A DNA stretch of 64,000 nucleotides, taken from Anaerolineales bacterium (lineage in GTDB: Bacteria; Chloroflexota; Anaerolineae; Anaerolineales; Villigracilaceae). The notes under the pieces were generated by a model. It had not been told where the DNA came from. It saw only the letters and a program-made list of their open reading frames with translations, and searched no databases. Positions 24,944 through 33,409 of the stretch are shown piece by piece; the stretch's first letter is position 1, and every line of letters begins with the position of its first letter. The DNA lies in contig CP129480.1 in the NCBI GenBank assembly GCA_030583885.1, positions 1,178,001 to 1,242,000 of the forward strand, written 5' to 3'. Position numbers and translations under genes: made by a program.

Positions 24944-25828
24944 TTATCCCGACCACCTCGCATAGACCGCCTGTGAAAGCAGGCGGTTTGCGCTTGTTTC
25001 GCGCGTCACCAGCTCGCCGCTGTCAATATCGCCCCTGTATTTTTTCATCATTTCGTCCAGCGCCTGCGCCACATGAATGGCGGAGGCGCGTACCGCATAG
25101 ATCGTAACGATCACAAAGAGGGGATGCTCACTCAAACACCGCCGGCAGGTTTCCAGTAAATTCGGCAGGGACTTGTACACTTCCCATACTTCGCCTTTCG
25201 GTCCGCGCCCGAACTTGGGAGGATCGAGAATGATGCCGTCGTACTTCACGCCGCGCTTCGCTTCGCGCTGAACGTATTTCACGGCGTCCTCCACGATCCA
25301 ACGGATGGGCTTATCGCCCAGGCCGCAGAGTTCCTGATTCTCACGCGCCCAGCTGACCGATTTTTTTGAGGCGTCCACGTGGGTAACGCCTGCGCCAGCC
25401 GCCGCCGCTGCGAGAGAGGCCAGGCCGGTGTAGCCAAACAGGTTGAGAATGTTGGGGCGTGTATCTGTCCTTCGGATGGAATCAGCCATAAAGTCCCAAT
25501 GCGAGGCGACTTCGGGAAAAACACCGAGATGCCGGCCCGGCGTCGTCATTGCCCAGAACGTTAAGTCCCCATACTTCATTATCCATTTCTCATCGACTTT
25601 CTTCCTGAACTCCCAATGACCGCCGCTTTCCTCGCCTGTAGGTTGAAACACGGCATGGGCATTCTCCCATTCCGAGGCCGGCAGTGCGCGCTTCCAGATT
25701 GCCTGGGATTCGGGGCGCACAAAGATATATTTTCCGAAACGCTCGAGTTTCAAGCCGTCACCTGAGTCAAGCAACTCATAATCTGTCCAGTGAGCGGATT
25801 CAAGCAGGGAAAAGGGGAGGAATGACAT
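24944..25828 (-). CDS. Class I SAM-dependent (RNA) methyltransferase, RlmI/RlmL-related
   Basis: 294 residues. The fold is the Methyltrans_SAM (PF10672-type) Rossmann core: NLFGYTGLASLAAAAAGAGV (SAM-binding motif I), VDASKKSVSWARENQELCGL, IRWIVEDAVKYV, and the catalytic-loop motif GIILDPPKFGRGP. The N-terminal ~95 residues lack the complete PUA domain of RlmI. Most relatives methylate 23S rRNA cytosine, but the target is not proven. It is divergent from mraZ, with the mraZ promoter region in between. Confidence 0.85.
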   Translation of the reverse strand: MSFLPFSLLESAHWTDYELLDSGDGLKLERFGKYIFVRPESQAIWKRALPASEWENAHAVFQPTGEESGGHWEFRKKVDEKWIMKYGDLTFWAMTTPGRHLGVFPEVASHWDFMADSIRRTDTRPNILNLFGYTGLASLAAAAAGAGVTHVDASKKSVSWARENQELCGLGDKPIRWIVEDAVKYVQREAKRGVKYDGIILDPPKFGRGPKGEVWEVYKSLPNLLETCRRCLSEHPLFVIVTIYAVRASAIHVAQALDEMMKKYRGDIDSGELVTRETSANRLLSQAVYARWSG

Positions 25829-25877
25829 TAATGACCAGTTTTAATGTGGGAAAAAGTTAACAATATTAATAGGCTCC

Positions 25878-25905
25878 TTGCTTTTTTCCCTTAATCCCGT
25901 ATAAT
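25878..25905 (+). promoter_or_regulatory. Promoter of the dcw cluster (TTGCTT-16-TATAAT)
   Basis: The -35 TTGCTT (25878-25883) and a perfect -10 TATAAT (25900-25905) have a 16-nt spacer. The MraZ repeat boxes start 2 nt after the -10, so bound MraZ would block transcription. A stem-loop ACGCCGG-ATGC-CCGGCGT (25934-25951) lies in the leader. Confidence 0.75.
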
Positions 25906-25906
25906 G

Positions 25907-25931
25907 TGGGAAGAAGTGGTAGAAAGTGGAA
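25907..25931 (+). promoter_or_regulatory. MraZ-box direct repeats
   Basis: Three 5-bp boxes TGGGA, TGGTA and TGGAA (25907, 25917, 25927), each separated by 5 nt, give the 10-bp period known for MraZ operators (TGGGN repeats). One more TGGGA stands alone at 25847. The site overlaps the transcription start, consistent with autorepression. Confidence 0.8.
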
Positions 25932-25980
25932 GGACGCCGGATGCCCGGCGTTCGTCGTATTAAAAGGATAAGTAGCACAA

Positions 25981-26433
25981 ATGTTCTTAGGTCACTTCCA
26001 ACACAACCTCGATGACAAGGGCCGCCTGATGATCCCGGCGCGCTTCCGTGAGTTGTTGGAAGGCGGCGCCTTCATTACACAAGGCTTCGACAAATGCCTG
26101 ATGGTAATGAACGAGGCCTATTTCAAACAGGTGTATGAGCGCCTCGAGTCCATGAACCTGGCCGATCCGACCGCCCGTCTCCTGCGCCGTTTGATCCTCT
26201 CGAATGCGTATCCGGTCGAGGTGGACAAGGTCGGGCGCATTCTCATGCCGCAAAACCTGCGCGCCTTCCTCGGAGTTGTGAACGGAACGAGCGGAGAACT
26301 GATCGTGGCAGGGCAGGGCGGGTACTTTGAAGTATGGACTCCTGCCATGTGGAACGAACAGACGGCTCTCTTGCAGGATACCGAAGCCAACAACGCCCGC
26401 TTCTCCACGTTGGATCTTTCGAAGCATACGTAA
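25981..26433 (+). CDS. mraZ: Transcriptional regulator MraZ
   Basis: 150 residues with two SpoVT/AbrB-like swapped-hairpin domains: MFLGHFQHNLDDKGRLMIPARFR (~1-23) and PVEVDKVGRILMPQNLRAFL (~80-99). MraZ forms a ring-shaped oligomer and represses the dcw operon in several bacteria. Position at the head of the cluster and the TGGGN boxes upstream support that role here. AAGGA is 12 nt before ATG 25981, a rather long spacing. Confidence 0.96.
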   Translation: MFLGHFQHNLDDKGRLMIPARFRELLEGGAFITQGFDKCLMVMNEAYFKQVYERLESMNLADPTARLLRRLILSNAYPVEVDKVGRILMPQNLRAFLGVVNGTSGELIVAGQGGYFEVWTPAMWNEQTALLQDTEANNARFSTLDLSKHT

Positions 26434-26470
26434 CGGTGAGGCTTTGTCGCCAGTGGCAGAGTCTGCCCGT

Positions 26471-27394
26471 ATGAACATGATGCAACACAAACCTGTACTT
26501 TACCAAGAGATTATACACGCTCTGCAACCCCGCAGGGGCGGGCGTTATGTGGATGGCACTTTGGGCGCGGGCGGTCACGCCCGCGGCATCCTGGAGGCTT
26601 GCACGCCGGACGGGCATCTGCTGGGTCTCGATGTGGACCCGCAGGCGCTGGCGCTTGCTCGTGAGACCTTGGCTCCTTATGAGGGGCGCGTTCGTCTCGT
26701 GCAAGCCTCCTACATGACGCTCAGGGAACAACTTGCCGTCGCAAACTGGGACGCGGTGGACGGGATCCTTCTCGACCTGGGCGCGTCATCCATGCAGTTC
26801 GATAATACCGAACGCGGCTTCTCCTTCATGCAGGACGGTCCGCTCGACATGCGCTTTGGCCCCCATGCGGCGATGAGCGCGGAGGAGATCGTCAACACCT
26901 TTGACCAGCAGGAACTGGCTGACATCATCTTCCGCTACGGCGAAGATAGAGACTCAAGGAGAATCGCAAAAGCGATCGTCATGAACCGGCCGCTTCACAC
27001 GACCCGCGAGCTGGTCGCCGTCATCGAAAAAGCATCCCCCCGCAGAGGGGACCGCATCCACCCCGCCACGCAGACCTTTCAGGCCCTGCGCATCGCCGTC
27101 AATGACGAATTGGCTGCAGTGGAGAAAACACTTCCGCAGGCAGTGGCAGGGTTGCGGTCCGGGGGGCGATGCGCGGTGATCTCCTTCCATTCGCTGGAGG
27201 ACCGCATCGTCAAGGAATATTTCCGGGCGCAGGGCAGGGATCTCATCAATCCGCCCTACGAGAGAGTTTATGAAGAGGAACACAGGGCAGTTTTGAAGCT
27301 GGTCAACAAAAGACCGATCGTACCCTCGGATGAGGAAGTAAAGGAAAACCCGAGGGCGCGCAGTGCAAAGTTAAGAGTCGTCGAGAAATTATGA
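26471..27394 (+). CDS. rsmH: 16S rRNA (cytosine-1402-N4)-methyltransferase
   Basis: 307 residues. RsmH uses SAM to methylate N4 of C1402 in the ribosomal P site. Motifs: YVDGTLGAGGHARGIL (motif I, ~25-40), LGLDVDPQAL, GILLDLGASSMQFD, FMQDGPLDMRF, and the C-terminal ISFHSLEDRIVKEYFR. I used ATG 26471; in-frame ATGs at 26477 and 26480 are equally likely, as no clear ribosome site is present. The stop overlaps the next start by 4 nt (ATGA). Confidence 0.95.
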   Translation: MNMMQHKPVLYQEIIHALQPRRGGRYVDGTLGAGGHARGILEACTPDGHLLGLDVDPQALALARETLAPYEGRVRLVQASYMTLREQLAVANWDAVDGILLDLGASSMQFDNTERGFSFMQDGPLDMRFGPHAAMSAEEIVNTFDQQELADIIFRYGEDRDSRRIAKAIVMNRPLHTTRELVAVIEKASPRRGDRIHPATQTFQALRIAVNDELAAVEKTLPQAVAGLRSGGRCAVISFHSLEDRIVKEYFRAQGRDLINPPYERVYEEEHRAVLKLVNKRPIVPSDEEVKENPRARSAKLRVVEKL

Positions 27395-27858
27395 ACATAC
27401 CGAATGTCCATCACTACATCCATGCATACAAGGTCGCTCCCTGGCGCGTACAGCGCCAGTGGATCGGCAACGCATTGCTGTTGGTGGTTGCATCTGCAAT
27501 GGTCGCGGCACTTTATCTTAATATTACCTCGCGCACCTCGATTGCCGGGCGCGAGATCCAGGAACTGAATTATTCGATCACCTTCAGCCAGCAGGTCAGC
27601 AGTGATCTGCAAACGCAACTTGCCTCACTGACCTCGGTCAGCGTCATGCAGCGCCGCGCGCACGCGCTTGGCTTCCGTCCGATGCAGCACGAGGAGGTGG
27701 AATACCTGATCGTCCCCGGCTATTCCGCGCCCGAGCCGATCAATCTGGCTTCGGTCATAACCCCGCAATGGAGTGCGCCGGTCCTTCCACGGGAGTACAC
27801 CCAGTCCCTGCTCGACTGGATGGACGAAAAGATTTTATCTTCACGGGGAATGCAATGA
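27391..27858 (+). CDS. FtsL-like division protein
   Basis: 155 residues. A short cytosolic N-terminus is followed by one membrane helix (~24-46, GNALLLVVASAMVAALYLN). A coiled-coil-prone extracellular segment (~50-85) and a region with ALGFRPMQHEEVEYLIVP, the A-x-x-LG-(F/M) pattern of FtsL/DivIC, come next. It then runs ~45 residues longer than the shortest FtsLs. Located between rsmH and ftsI, the canonical ftsL position, with 4-nt overlaps on both sides. Sequence alone is too diverged for certainty. Confidence 0.7.
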   Translation: MNIPNVHHYIHAYKVAPWRVQRQWIGNALLLVVASAMVAALYLNITSRTSIAGREIQELNYSITFSQQVSSDLQTQLASLTSVSVMQRRAHALGFRPMQHEEVEYLIVPGYSAPEPINLASVITPQWSAPVLPREYTQSLLDWMDEKILSSRGMQ

Positions 27859-29603
27859 GACAACAATACGCACGCCGCATCCTGGTCCTGGTCGGTGCAA
27901 TGGGGCTGATTGCGCTTGCCATTATTGTACAAATGACCCGCATTCAAAACAGCCCGGAGGCGGATGCGTTCCGCCAGCAGGCAAAGAACTATGCCTATGA
28001 ACTGCGCACCTTCCATCCCAACCGCGGCGAGATCTATGACCGCAATGGACGTTTGCTGGCCGGCAATCAGACCGTGTATGAGATCGGTGTGGATTTGAAC
28101 ATCGTGAAGGATCCTCATGCGATTGCGTTCGCGGTCAGCACGGAACTTGGCATGGACTATGACAAAATGCTGGGTGTGATCCAAAACCCGCCGGAGGGAA
28201 TTTCATATCTTGTCATTGCGGATTACATTGAGGCGCAGCCGGTCTTGAATCTTCAGGAATTGAAAAAAGCCCTTCAGGAGCGCGCCCCACAAGGCACGTA
28301 TGGAGGTTTGACCGGGCTGCAGTTTAAGTCCCACCCACAGCGCAGCTATCCTGAAAATTCCCTTGCCGCGAATATCATCGGTTTTGTCAGCCGCGAAGGG
28401 CGCGGTTACTTTGGCATTGAAGAAAAATATGATACGTTGCTGGCCGGCAATGCCGTGCAGGTGGTTGTGCCCACAGACCCGAACAAGGCTTTCGAAATCC
28501 CGCGTGTGCCGGATGGCACAACGCTTATCCTGACCATCAACCGTGACCTGCAAGCTGCTGCCGAACAGATACTGGATCAAGCGCTGGTTGAATACGGCGC
28601 ACTGGATGGCACCATTGTTGTGATGGACCCGCGCAATGGGGAACTGCTTGCCATCGCCGCCGCCCGCCGCATGAACTTGAATCAATTCTGGAACTACGGC
28701 TCGGTCTATACCAACGCCACCCAATTCAACCCGGCCATATCCATGGCGTATGAACCGGGTTCCGTCACGAAAATCCTCACCATGGCTGCCGCATTGGACA
28801 GCGCCACGGTTACGCCGGGTACCACCTATCTGGATACCGGCTCTGTGTTAATTGGCGGCGTTACCATTCAGAACTGGGATCGAAATCCCTGGGGTGTGCA
28901 GAACATGCTCGGTTGTTTGCAGCACTCGCTCAACGTTTGCATGGTCAACATTGCCGTGAAAATGGGTGCAGGAACTTTTTACAGCTACATGGATGATTTT
29001 GGTTTTGGTCATCTCACAGGTGTCGACCTGGCCGGGGAGGCTGCCGGCAGGCTCAAGATCCCTGGCGATTCGGACTGGTATCCGGTTGATCTCGGCACCA
29101 ATTCATTCGGTCAGGGGGTGAGCGCCACACCGATCCAGATCATGGCGGCCGCCTCCGCCATTGCGAACAACGGGCGCATGGTGACACCCCACGCCTTGTA
29201 TGCCATGGTGCGCGATGGACGCCAGTACACGGTCCCGGCGCAATTTGCCGGTTCGCCCGTCTCCGAACAAACGGCCGCTACGTTAAGCGAAATGCTCGCC
29301 ATTTCCCTTGAATCGGAATCCTCGCTTGCGCTGGTGCCTGGCTATCGGGTTGCCGGCAAGACCGGCACAGCGGAAATCCCGGTGAATGGGTTTTATGACA
29401 GCTCACAAACGAATGTCTCATTCATCGGCTGGGGTCCTGTGGATGATCCGCAGTTCATGATCTACGTCTGGCTGGAACGGCCGTCCCTGTCCATCTGGGG
29501 TTCCGAAACTGCGGCCCCGGTCTTTTCTGATATGGCCAAGAAAACCGTCATCCTTTTGGATATTCCCCCCGATTTCATTCGCCGGCAGCTGGCCAGTAAA
29601 TAA
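27855..29603 (+). CDS. ftsI: Septal class B penicillin-binding protein (FtsI/PBP2-type)
   Basis: 582 residues. One N-terminal membrane helix (~10-30), a pedestal domain starting RGEIYDRNGRLLAG (~57-70), and a transpeptidase domain from ~225. Catalytic motifs: SVTK with nucleophile Ser303, SLN at 358, KTGT at 502. It crosslinks septal peptidoglycan together with FtsW. The overlap with the FtsL-like gene (4 nt) and the 1-nt gap to murF keep it in the cluster. No PASTA domains. Confidence 0.94.
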   Translation: MRQQYARRILVLVGAMGLIALAIIVQMTRIQNSPEADAFRQQAKNYAYELRTFHPNRGEIYDRNGRLLAGNQTVYEIGVDLNIVKDPHAIAFAVSTELGMDYDKMLGVIQNPPEGISYLVIADYIEAQPVLNLQELKKALQERAPQGTYGGLTGLQFKSHPQRSYPENSLAANIIGFVSREGRGYFGIEEKYDTLLAGNAVQVVVPTDPNKAFEIPRVPDGTTLILTINRDLQAAAEQILDQALVEYGALDGTIVVMDPRNGELLAIAAARRMNLNQFWNYGSVYTNATQFNPAISMAYEPGSVTKILTMAAALDSATVTPGTTYLDTGSVLIGGVTIQNWDRNPWGVQNMLGCLQHSLNVCMVNIAVKMGAGTFYSYMDDFGFGHLTGVDLAGEAAGRLKIPGDSDWYPVDLGTNSFGQGVSATPIQIMAAASAIANNGRMVTPHALYAMVRDGRQYTVPAQFAGSPVSEQTAATLSEMLAISLESESSLALVPGYRVAGKTGTAEIPVNGFYDSSQTNVSFIGWGPVDDPQFMIYVWLERPSLSIWGSETAAPVFSDMAKKTVILLDIPPDFIRRQLASK

Positions 29604-29604
29604 C

Positions 29605-31020
29605 ATGCTAACACTCGCAGACGCCCTCGAAGCCCTCACCTCGGTCCGCATCCCGAACGCAGCCACAGTCATTACCGAAGCGGCAGTCGACTCGCGCCAG
29701 GTGATTCCCGGCTCGCTCTTTGTGGCCATGCCCGGTGAGAATATGGATGGTCATGACTTCATCCCAGATGCATTCAAGAGGGGGGCGTCTTTTGCTTTAA
29801 TTCAAAAAGACGTTCCCGCCTCCTTCCAGACCCTCGATCTGCGAGGCGGTCTATCGTCAGATGACACCCGGAGCTTTGATGCGCCTCTCTGCCTGCGTGT
29901 GGAAAATACCCTCTCCGCCCTGCAGCAGATCGCGCGCTTCTGGCGCCGCATATTGGATTTGCGCGTCATCGGCATCACCGGAAGCGTTGGAAAATCCACC
30001 ACAAAGGAAATGGTTGCCCAGGTGCTCGGCACGCGCTACCGCACGCTGCGCAGCCCCGGCAATTTGAACAATGAGATTGGTTTGCCGCTCACCATCCTGA
30101 AACTCGGCAGAGGATATGAGCGCGCCGTGCTGGAGATGGGATTTTACGTCCCCGGCGAAATCCAATTCCTTTGCGATATTGCACTGCCCCAAATTGGGGT
30201 GGTGACCAACGTCGGTACGGTCCACGCCGAACGCGCCGGTACACAGGAAGCGATTGCCCGCGGCAAGAGTGAATTGGTGCAATCCCTTCCATCCGATGGC
30301 GTTGCCATCCTGAACTTTGACGATCCCTGGGTCCGCAAAATGGAGGAGAAGTCAAAAGCGCGTGTCTTCTTTTATGGGCTTTCACCTGAAGCCGACCTGT
30401 GGGCAGACCAGATTGAAGGGCTGGGTCTTGACGGCATCCGTTTCCGGTTACATTACAAAAAGGAGACCCTGCATTCGCGCGTTCCCATGATTGGGCGGCA
30501 CTCCGTTCATACCGTCCTGCGCGCCGCCTCCGTCGGTTTGAACGATGGCTTGACCTGGCAGGAAATCTTTGAGGGTCTTTCACACGGACACACACAATTG
30601 CGTCTTGTGGCTGTGCGCAGCGGGAACGGCGCATTGATCCTTGATGATACCTACAATGCTTCGCCGGAATCCATGCTTGCCGCACTGAACCTGCTGGATG
30701 AGATGGATGGGCGCAAGATCGCCGTCCTTGGCGATATGCTGGAACTGGGTCCCTATGAAAGACAGGGACATGAGATCGTGGGGATGCGCGCCGCACAAGT
30801 GGCAAAGGTTTTGCTGACCTTGGGTGACCGCGCTCACATGATTGCAGATGCCGCAAGGCGTGCGGGTATGAAACCCGCACAGATTCTAGAGTTCGAAAAA
30901 CCGGAACCGATAGTGGACTGGCTGAAAAAAAACCTGACAGCGAAGGATACCGCCCTGGTCAAAGGTTCTCATGGACTGCGCATGGACCGCATCACCGCCT
31001 CCTTGGAGGTGCGGTCATGA
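29605..31020 (+). CDS. murF: UDP-MurNAc-tripeptide-D-Ala-D-Ala ligase
   Basis: 471 residues, usual length. The three-domain Mur ligase layout is present: N-terminal UDP-binding (~1-95), central ATP-binding with GITGSVGKSTTKE (~120-132), and C-terminal domain after ~325 with LDDTYNASPESMLAAL. MurF adds D-Ala-D-Ala to the UDP-MurNAc-tripeptide. MurE, the previous enzyme, is normally encoded just upstream but is missing here. Overlaps mraY by 4 nt. Confidence 0.95.
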   Translation: MLTLADALEALTSVRIPNAATVITEAAVDSRQVIPGSLFVAMPGENMDGHDFIPDAFKRGASFALIQKDVPASFQTLDLRGGLSSDDTRSFDAPLCLRVENTLSALQQIARFWRRILDLRVIGITGSVGKSTTKEMVAQVLGTRYRTLRSPGNLNNEIGLPLTILKLGRGYERAVLEMGFYVPGEIQFLCDIALPQIGVVTNVGTVHAERAGTQEAIARGKSELVQSLPSDGVAILNFDDPWVRKMEEKSKARVFFYGLSPEADLWADQIEGLGLDGIRFRLHYKKETLHSRVPMIGRHSVHTVLRAASVGLNDGLTWQEIFEGLSHGHTQLRLVAVRSGNGALILDDTYNASPESMLAALNLLDEMDGRKIAVLGDMLELGPYERQGHEIVGMRAAQVAKVLLTLGDRAHMIADAARRAGMKPAQILEFEKPEPIVDWLKKNLTAKDTALVKGSHGLRMDRITASLEVRS

Positions 31021-32015
31021 GACAGATCGCGCTATCCCTAAGCCTCGCCGGGCTTGCCTTCATGATGACCGCCATTTGGGGCGGACCGCTGTTGCGCATC
31101 CTGCGTCATTTTAAGATCGGCAAGATCATCCGCGTGGAGGAGCCGGATTCGCACCGCATCAAAATGGGTACGCCAACAATGGGCGGCGTGATGTTTATTT
31201 TGCCGGTGCTGTTGTTGACCGGCCTGCTCAATGCAGTGGCATTGATCGGCGTGACCACAAGCGGTGTGGGGCGTTCCGTACTGCTGCCCTTGGCGGTCAT
31301 GGTCGCGTATGCCATCCTTGGTGCGGTGGACGACTGGGAGGGCATTCATGGCAGGCGCCGCGGCGACGGGATGCGGGCACGCACCAAATTTATGATCCAG
31401 GTGCTTCTTGCCCTCATCACGGCCTATGCCTTGAAATACGTTATTGACGTGCCGGATGTATACATCCCCGGCTTTTACTTTCAGATCGAACTCGGCTGGT
31501 TCTATGTGCCGATAGCCGCCTTTATCATTGTCGCAGAATCGAACGCGATCAATTTTACAGACGGTCTCGATGGGCTGGCGGGTTTGATCGCCGCTACAGC
31601 CATCGCCGCATTTGGCGGTATTGCGCTTATGCAGGAACAGGTTTATCTCGCGCGTTTTTGTTTTATTCTGGTCGGCGCGCTCTTCGGCTTTTTGTGGTTC
31701 AACGTCCACCCAGCCGAACTCATCATGGGCGATACAGGCTCACTTTCCCTGGGCTCTGTGCTGGCTGTGATCGCGCTGATGACCGGTCAATGGCCGATGC
31801 TGCTGGTCATCGGCATCATTCCGTTGGCGGAAATGCTGAGCGTGGTGATTCAGATCGGTTACTTCAAATGGACAAAAGGCAGGCGTTTTTTCAAAATGGC
31901 GCCCATCCATTTGCATTTTGAGTTGCTCGGCTGGAGTGAAACACAGGTTGTGCAGCGTTTCTGGCTTATTGGTTTGATGGCGGCTCTGATCGGGATTGGT
32001 TTATCCCAGGTGTGA
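31017..32015 (+). CDS. mraY: Phospho-N-acetylmuramoyl-pentapeptide transferase
   Basis: 332 residues with about ten membrane helices. Conserved MraY signatures: SHRIKMGTPTMGGVMF (~41-56), LGAVDDWEG (catalytic Asp pair region), ESNAINFTDGLDGLAG, GDTGSLSLG, and HLHFELLGWSETQVVQRFW near the C-terminus. It forms lipid I from UDP-MurNAc-pentapeptide and undecaprenyl phosphate at the inner face of the membrane. Overlaps both murF and murD by 4 nt. Confidence 0.96.
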   Translation: MRQIALSLSLAGLAFMMTAIWGGPLLRILRHFKIGKIIRVEEPDSHRIKMGTPTMGGVMFILPVLLLTGLLNAVALIGVTTSGVGRSVLLPLAVMVAYAILGAVDDWEGIHGRRRGDGMRARTKFMIQVLLALITAYALKYVIDVPDVYIPGFYFQIELGWFYVPIAAFIIVAESNAINFTDGLDGLAGLIAATAIAAFGGIALMQEQVYLARFCFILVGALFGFLWFNVHPAELIMGDTGSLSLGSVLAVIALMTGQWPMLLVIGIIPLAEMLSVVIQIGYFKWTKGRRFFKMAPIHLHFELLGWSETQVVQRFWLIGLMAALIGIGLSQV

Positions 32016-33409
32016 TGATGATGACGGACTGGACCGGCAAACACGTACTTATCCTCGGTGCGGCGAGACAAGGAATGGCTCTTGCCCGCTGGCTCTCCCG
32101 TCACGCTTCAAACGTGACCGTGAGCGACTCGCGCCATGCGGATGAACTTGCCTTCGCCCGGGCCTCCCTGGCGGACGCGAATGTGGACTGGGCAGTTGGC
32201 GGGCATCCACTGGAATTGCTGGATGATACGGATGTGCTCTGTCTATCCGGCGGTGTGCCATTGACCCTGCCCATCGTGCAGGAAGCTGTCAAACGCGGGA
32301 TTTCGCTTTCGAATGACACGCAGATTTTCATGGAAGTTGCACCGTGTAAAACGATCGGCATCACCGGCTCGGCCGGTAAAACAACCACGACGATGCTGGT
32401 GGGTGAGATGGCAAAGTTGGACCAGACTGCAGGCCATAAATCCTCAACCGCCTATGTTGGTGGGAATATTGGTGATCCGCTCATTAATTATGTGGACGAA
32501 ATGAAAACCGATGACCTTGCCATCCTTGAGGTTTCATCCTTTCAATTGGAGCAAATGACCAAATCGCCGAATATTTCCGTGATCTTGAACATTACGCCCA
32601 ATCATCTCGACCGCCATGGCACGCTGGAGGCGTATACAAATGCCAAGGCGCGCATTCTGGAGTTTCAAACGGAGAACGATATTGCGGTGCTCGGTTGCGA
32701 TGACAAGGGCGCATGGAAATTACGCGACAGGGTAAAAGGCCGGCTGTTTACTTTCAGCCTGCATGAACTGGATGAAGGTCTGGACGGCGCATACCTGCAT
32801 GATGGATTGTTGAACCTGCGCGATGGAAACGCCTATCTGCCTTTGTTGCTGCGTGAGAAAATCCAGCTGCGCGGCGACCATAATGTAGGCAATGTCCTTG
32901 CTGCGTTTACGATTGGTCATGCCGCAGGCTTCAATCTGGATAATATGCTCGAAGCTGCAGAGGAATTTCGCGGCGTGCCGCATCGGTTGGAATTTGTCCG
33001 TGAGCTGCGCGGCGTGTGCTGGTACAACGACTCGATTGCCACGGCGCCCGAGCGAAGCATGGCGGCGATCCATGCCTTTGATGAGCCGATTGTCTTGATG
33101 CTTGGCGGACGGGACAAGGACCTGCCGTGGCATGACATTGCAAAATTGATCTGTGAACGTGTGGATCATCTGGTGGTGTTTGGCGAGTCGGCGGAGATGA
33201 TCCAGAAAACGGTGGCAGGCGGCGGCGGGGAGCGAAGCGTGGATATCCACCGTGCAGAAACACTTAAGCAGGCTGTGCAGATTGCCGCGGAAATTGCCAG
33301 TGACGGAGACATCGTCCTGCTTTCGCCAGGCGGGACGAGTTTCGATGAGTTTAAGGATTTTGCAGAACGAGGAGAGGCCTTTAAGAGATGGGTGCTGGAA
33401 CTGTCATGA
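32012..33409 (+). CDS. murD: UDP-MurNAc-L-alanine:D-glutamate ligase
   Basis: 465 residues. N-terminal Rossmann domain (HVLILGAARQGMALARWL), central ATP-binding loop GITGSAGKTTTTM (~113-125), ILNITPNHLDRHGTLEAY, and C-terminal domain with NDSIATAPERSMAA and LGGRDKDLPW. These are standard MurD motifs; it adds D-Glu to UDP-MurNAc-L-Ala. The start region reads ATGATGATGATG, so the exact initiator is uncertain; 32012 retains the 4-nt coupling to mraY. Confidence 0.95.
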   Translation: MMMMTDWTGKHVLILGAARQGMALARWLSRHASNVTVSDSRHADELAFARASLADANVDWAVGGHPLELLDDTDVLCLSGGVPLTLPIVQEAVKRGISLSNDTQIFMEVAPCKTIGITGSAGKTTTTMLVGEMAKLDQTAGHKSSTAYVGGNIGDPLINYVDEMKTDDLAILEVSSFQLEQMTKSPNISVILNITPNHLDRHGTLEAYTNAKARILEFQTENDIAVLGCDDKGAWKLRDRVKGRLFTFSLHELDEGLDGAYLHDGLLNLRDGNAYLPLLLREKIQLRGDHNVGNVLAAFTIGHAAGFNLDNMLEAAEEFRGVPHRLEFVRELRGVCWYNDSIATAPERSMAAIHAFDEPIVLMLGGRDKDLPWHDIAKLICERVDHLVVFGESAEMIQKTVAGGGGERSVDIHRAETLKQAVQIAAEIASDGDIVLLSPGGTSFDEFKDFAERGEAFKRWVLELS

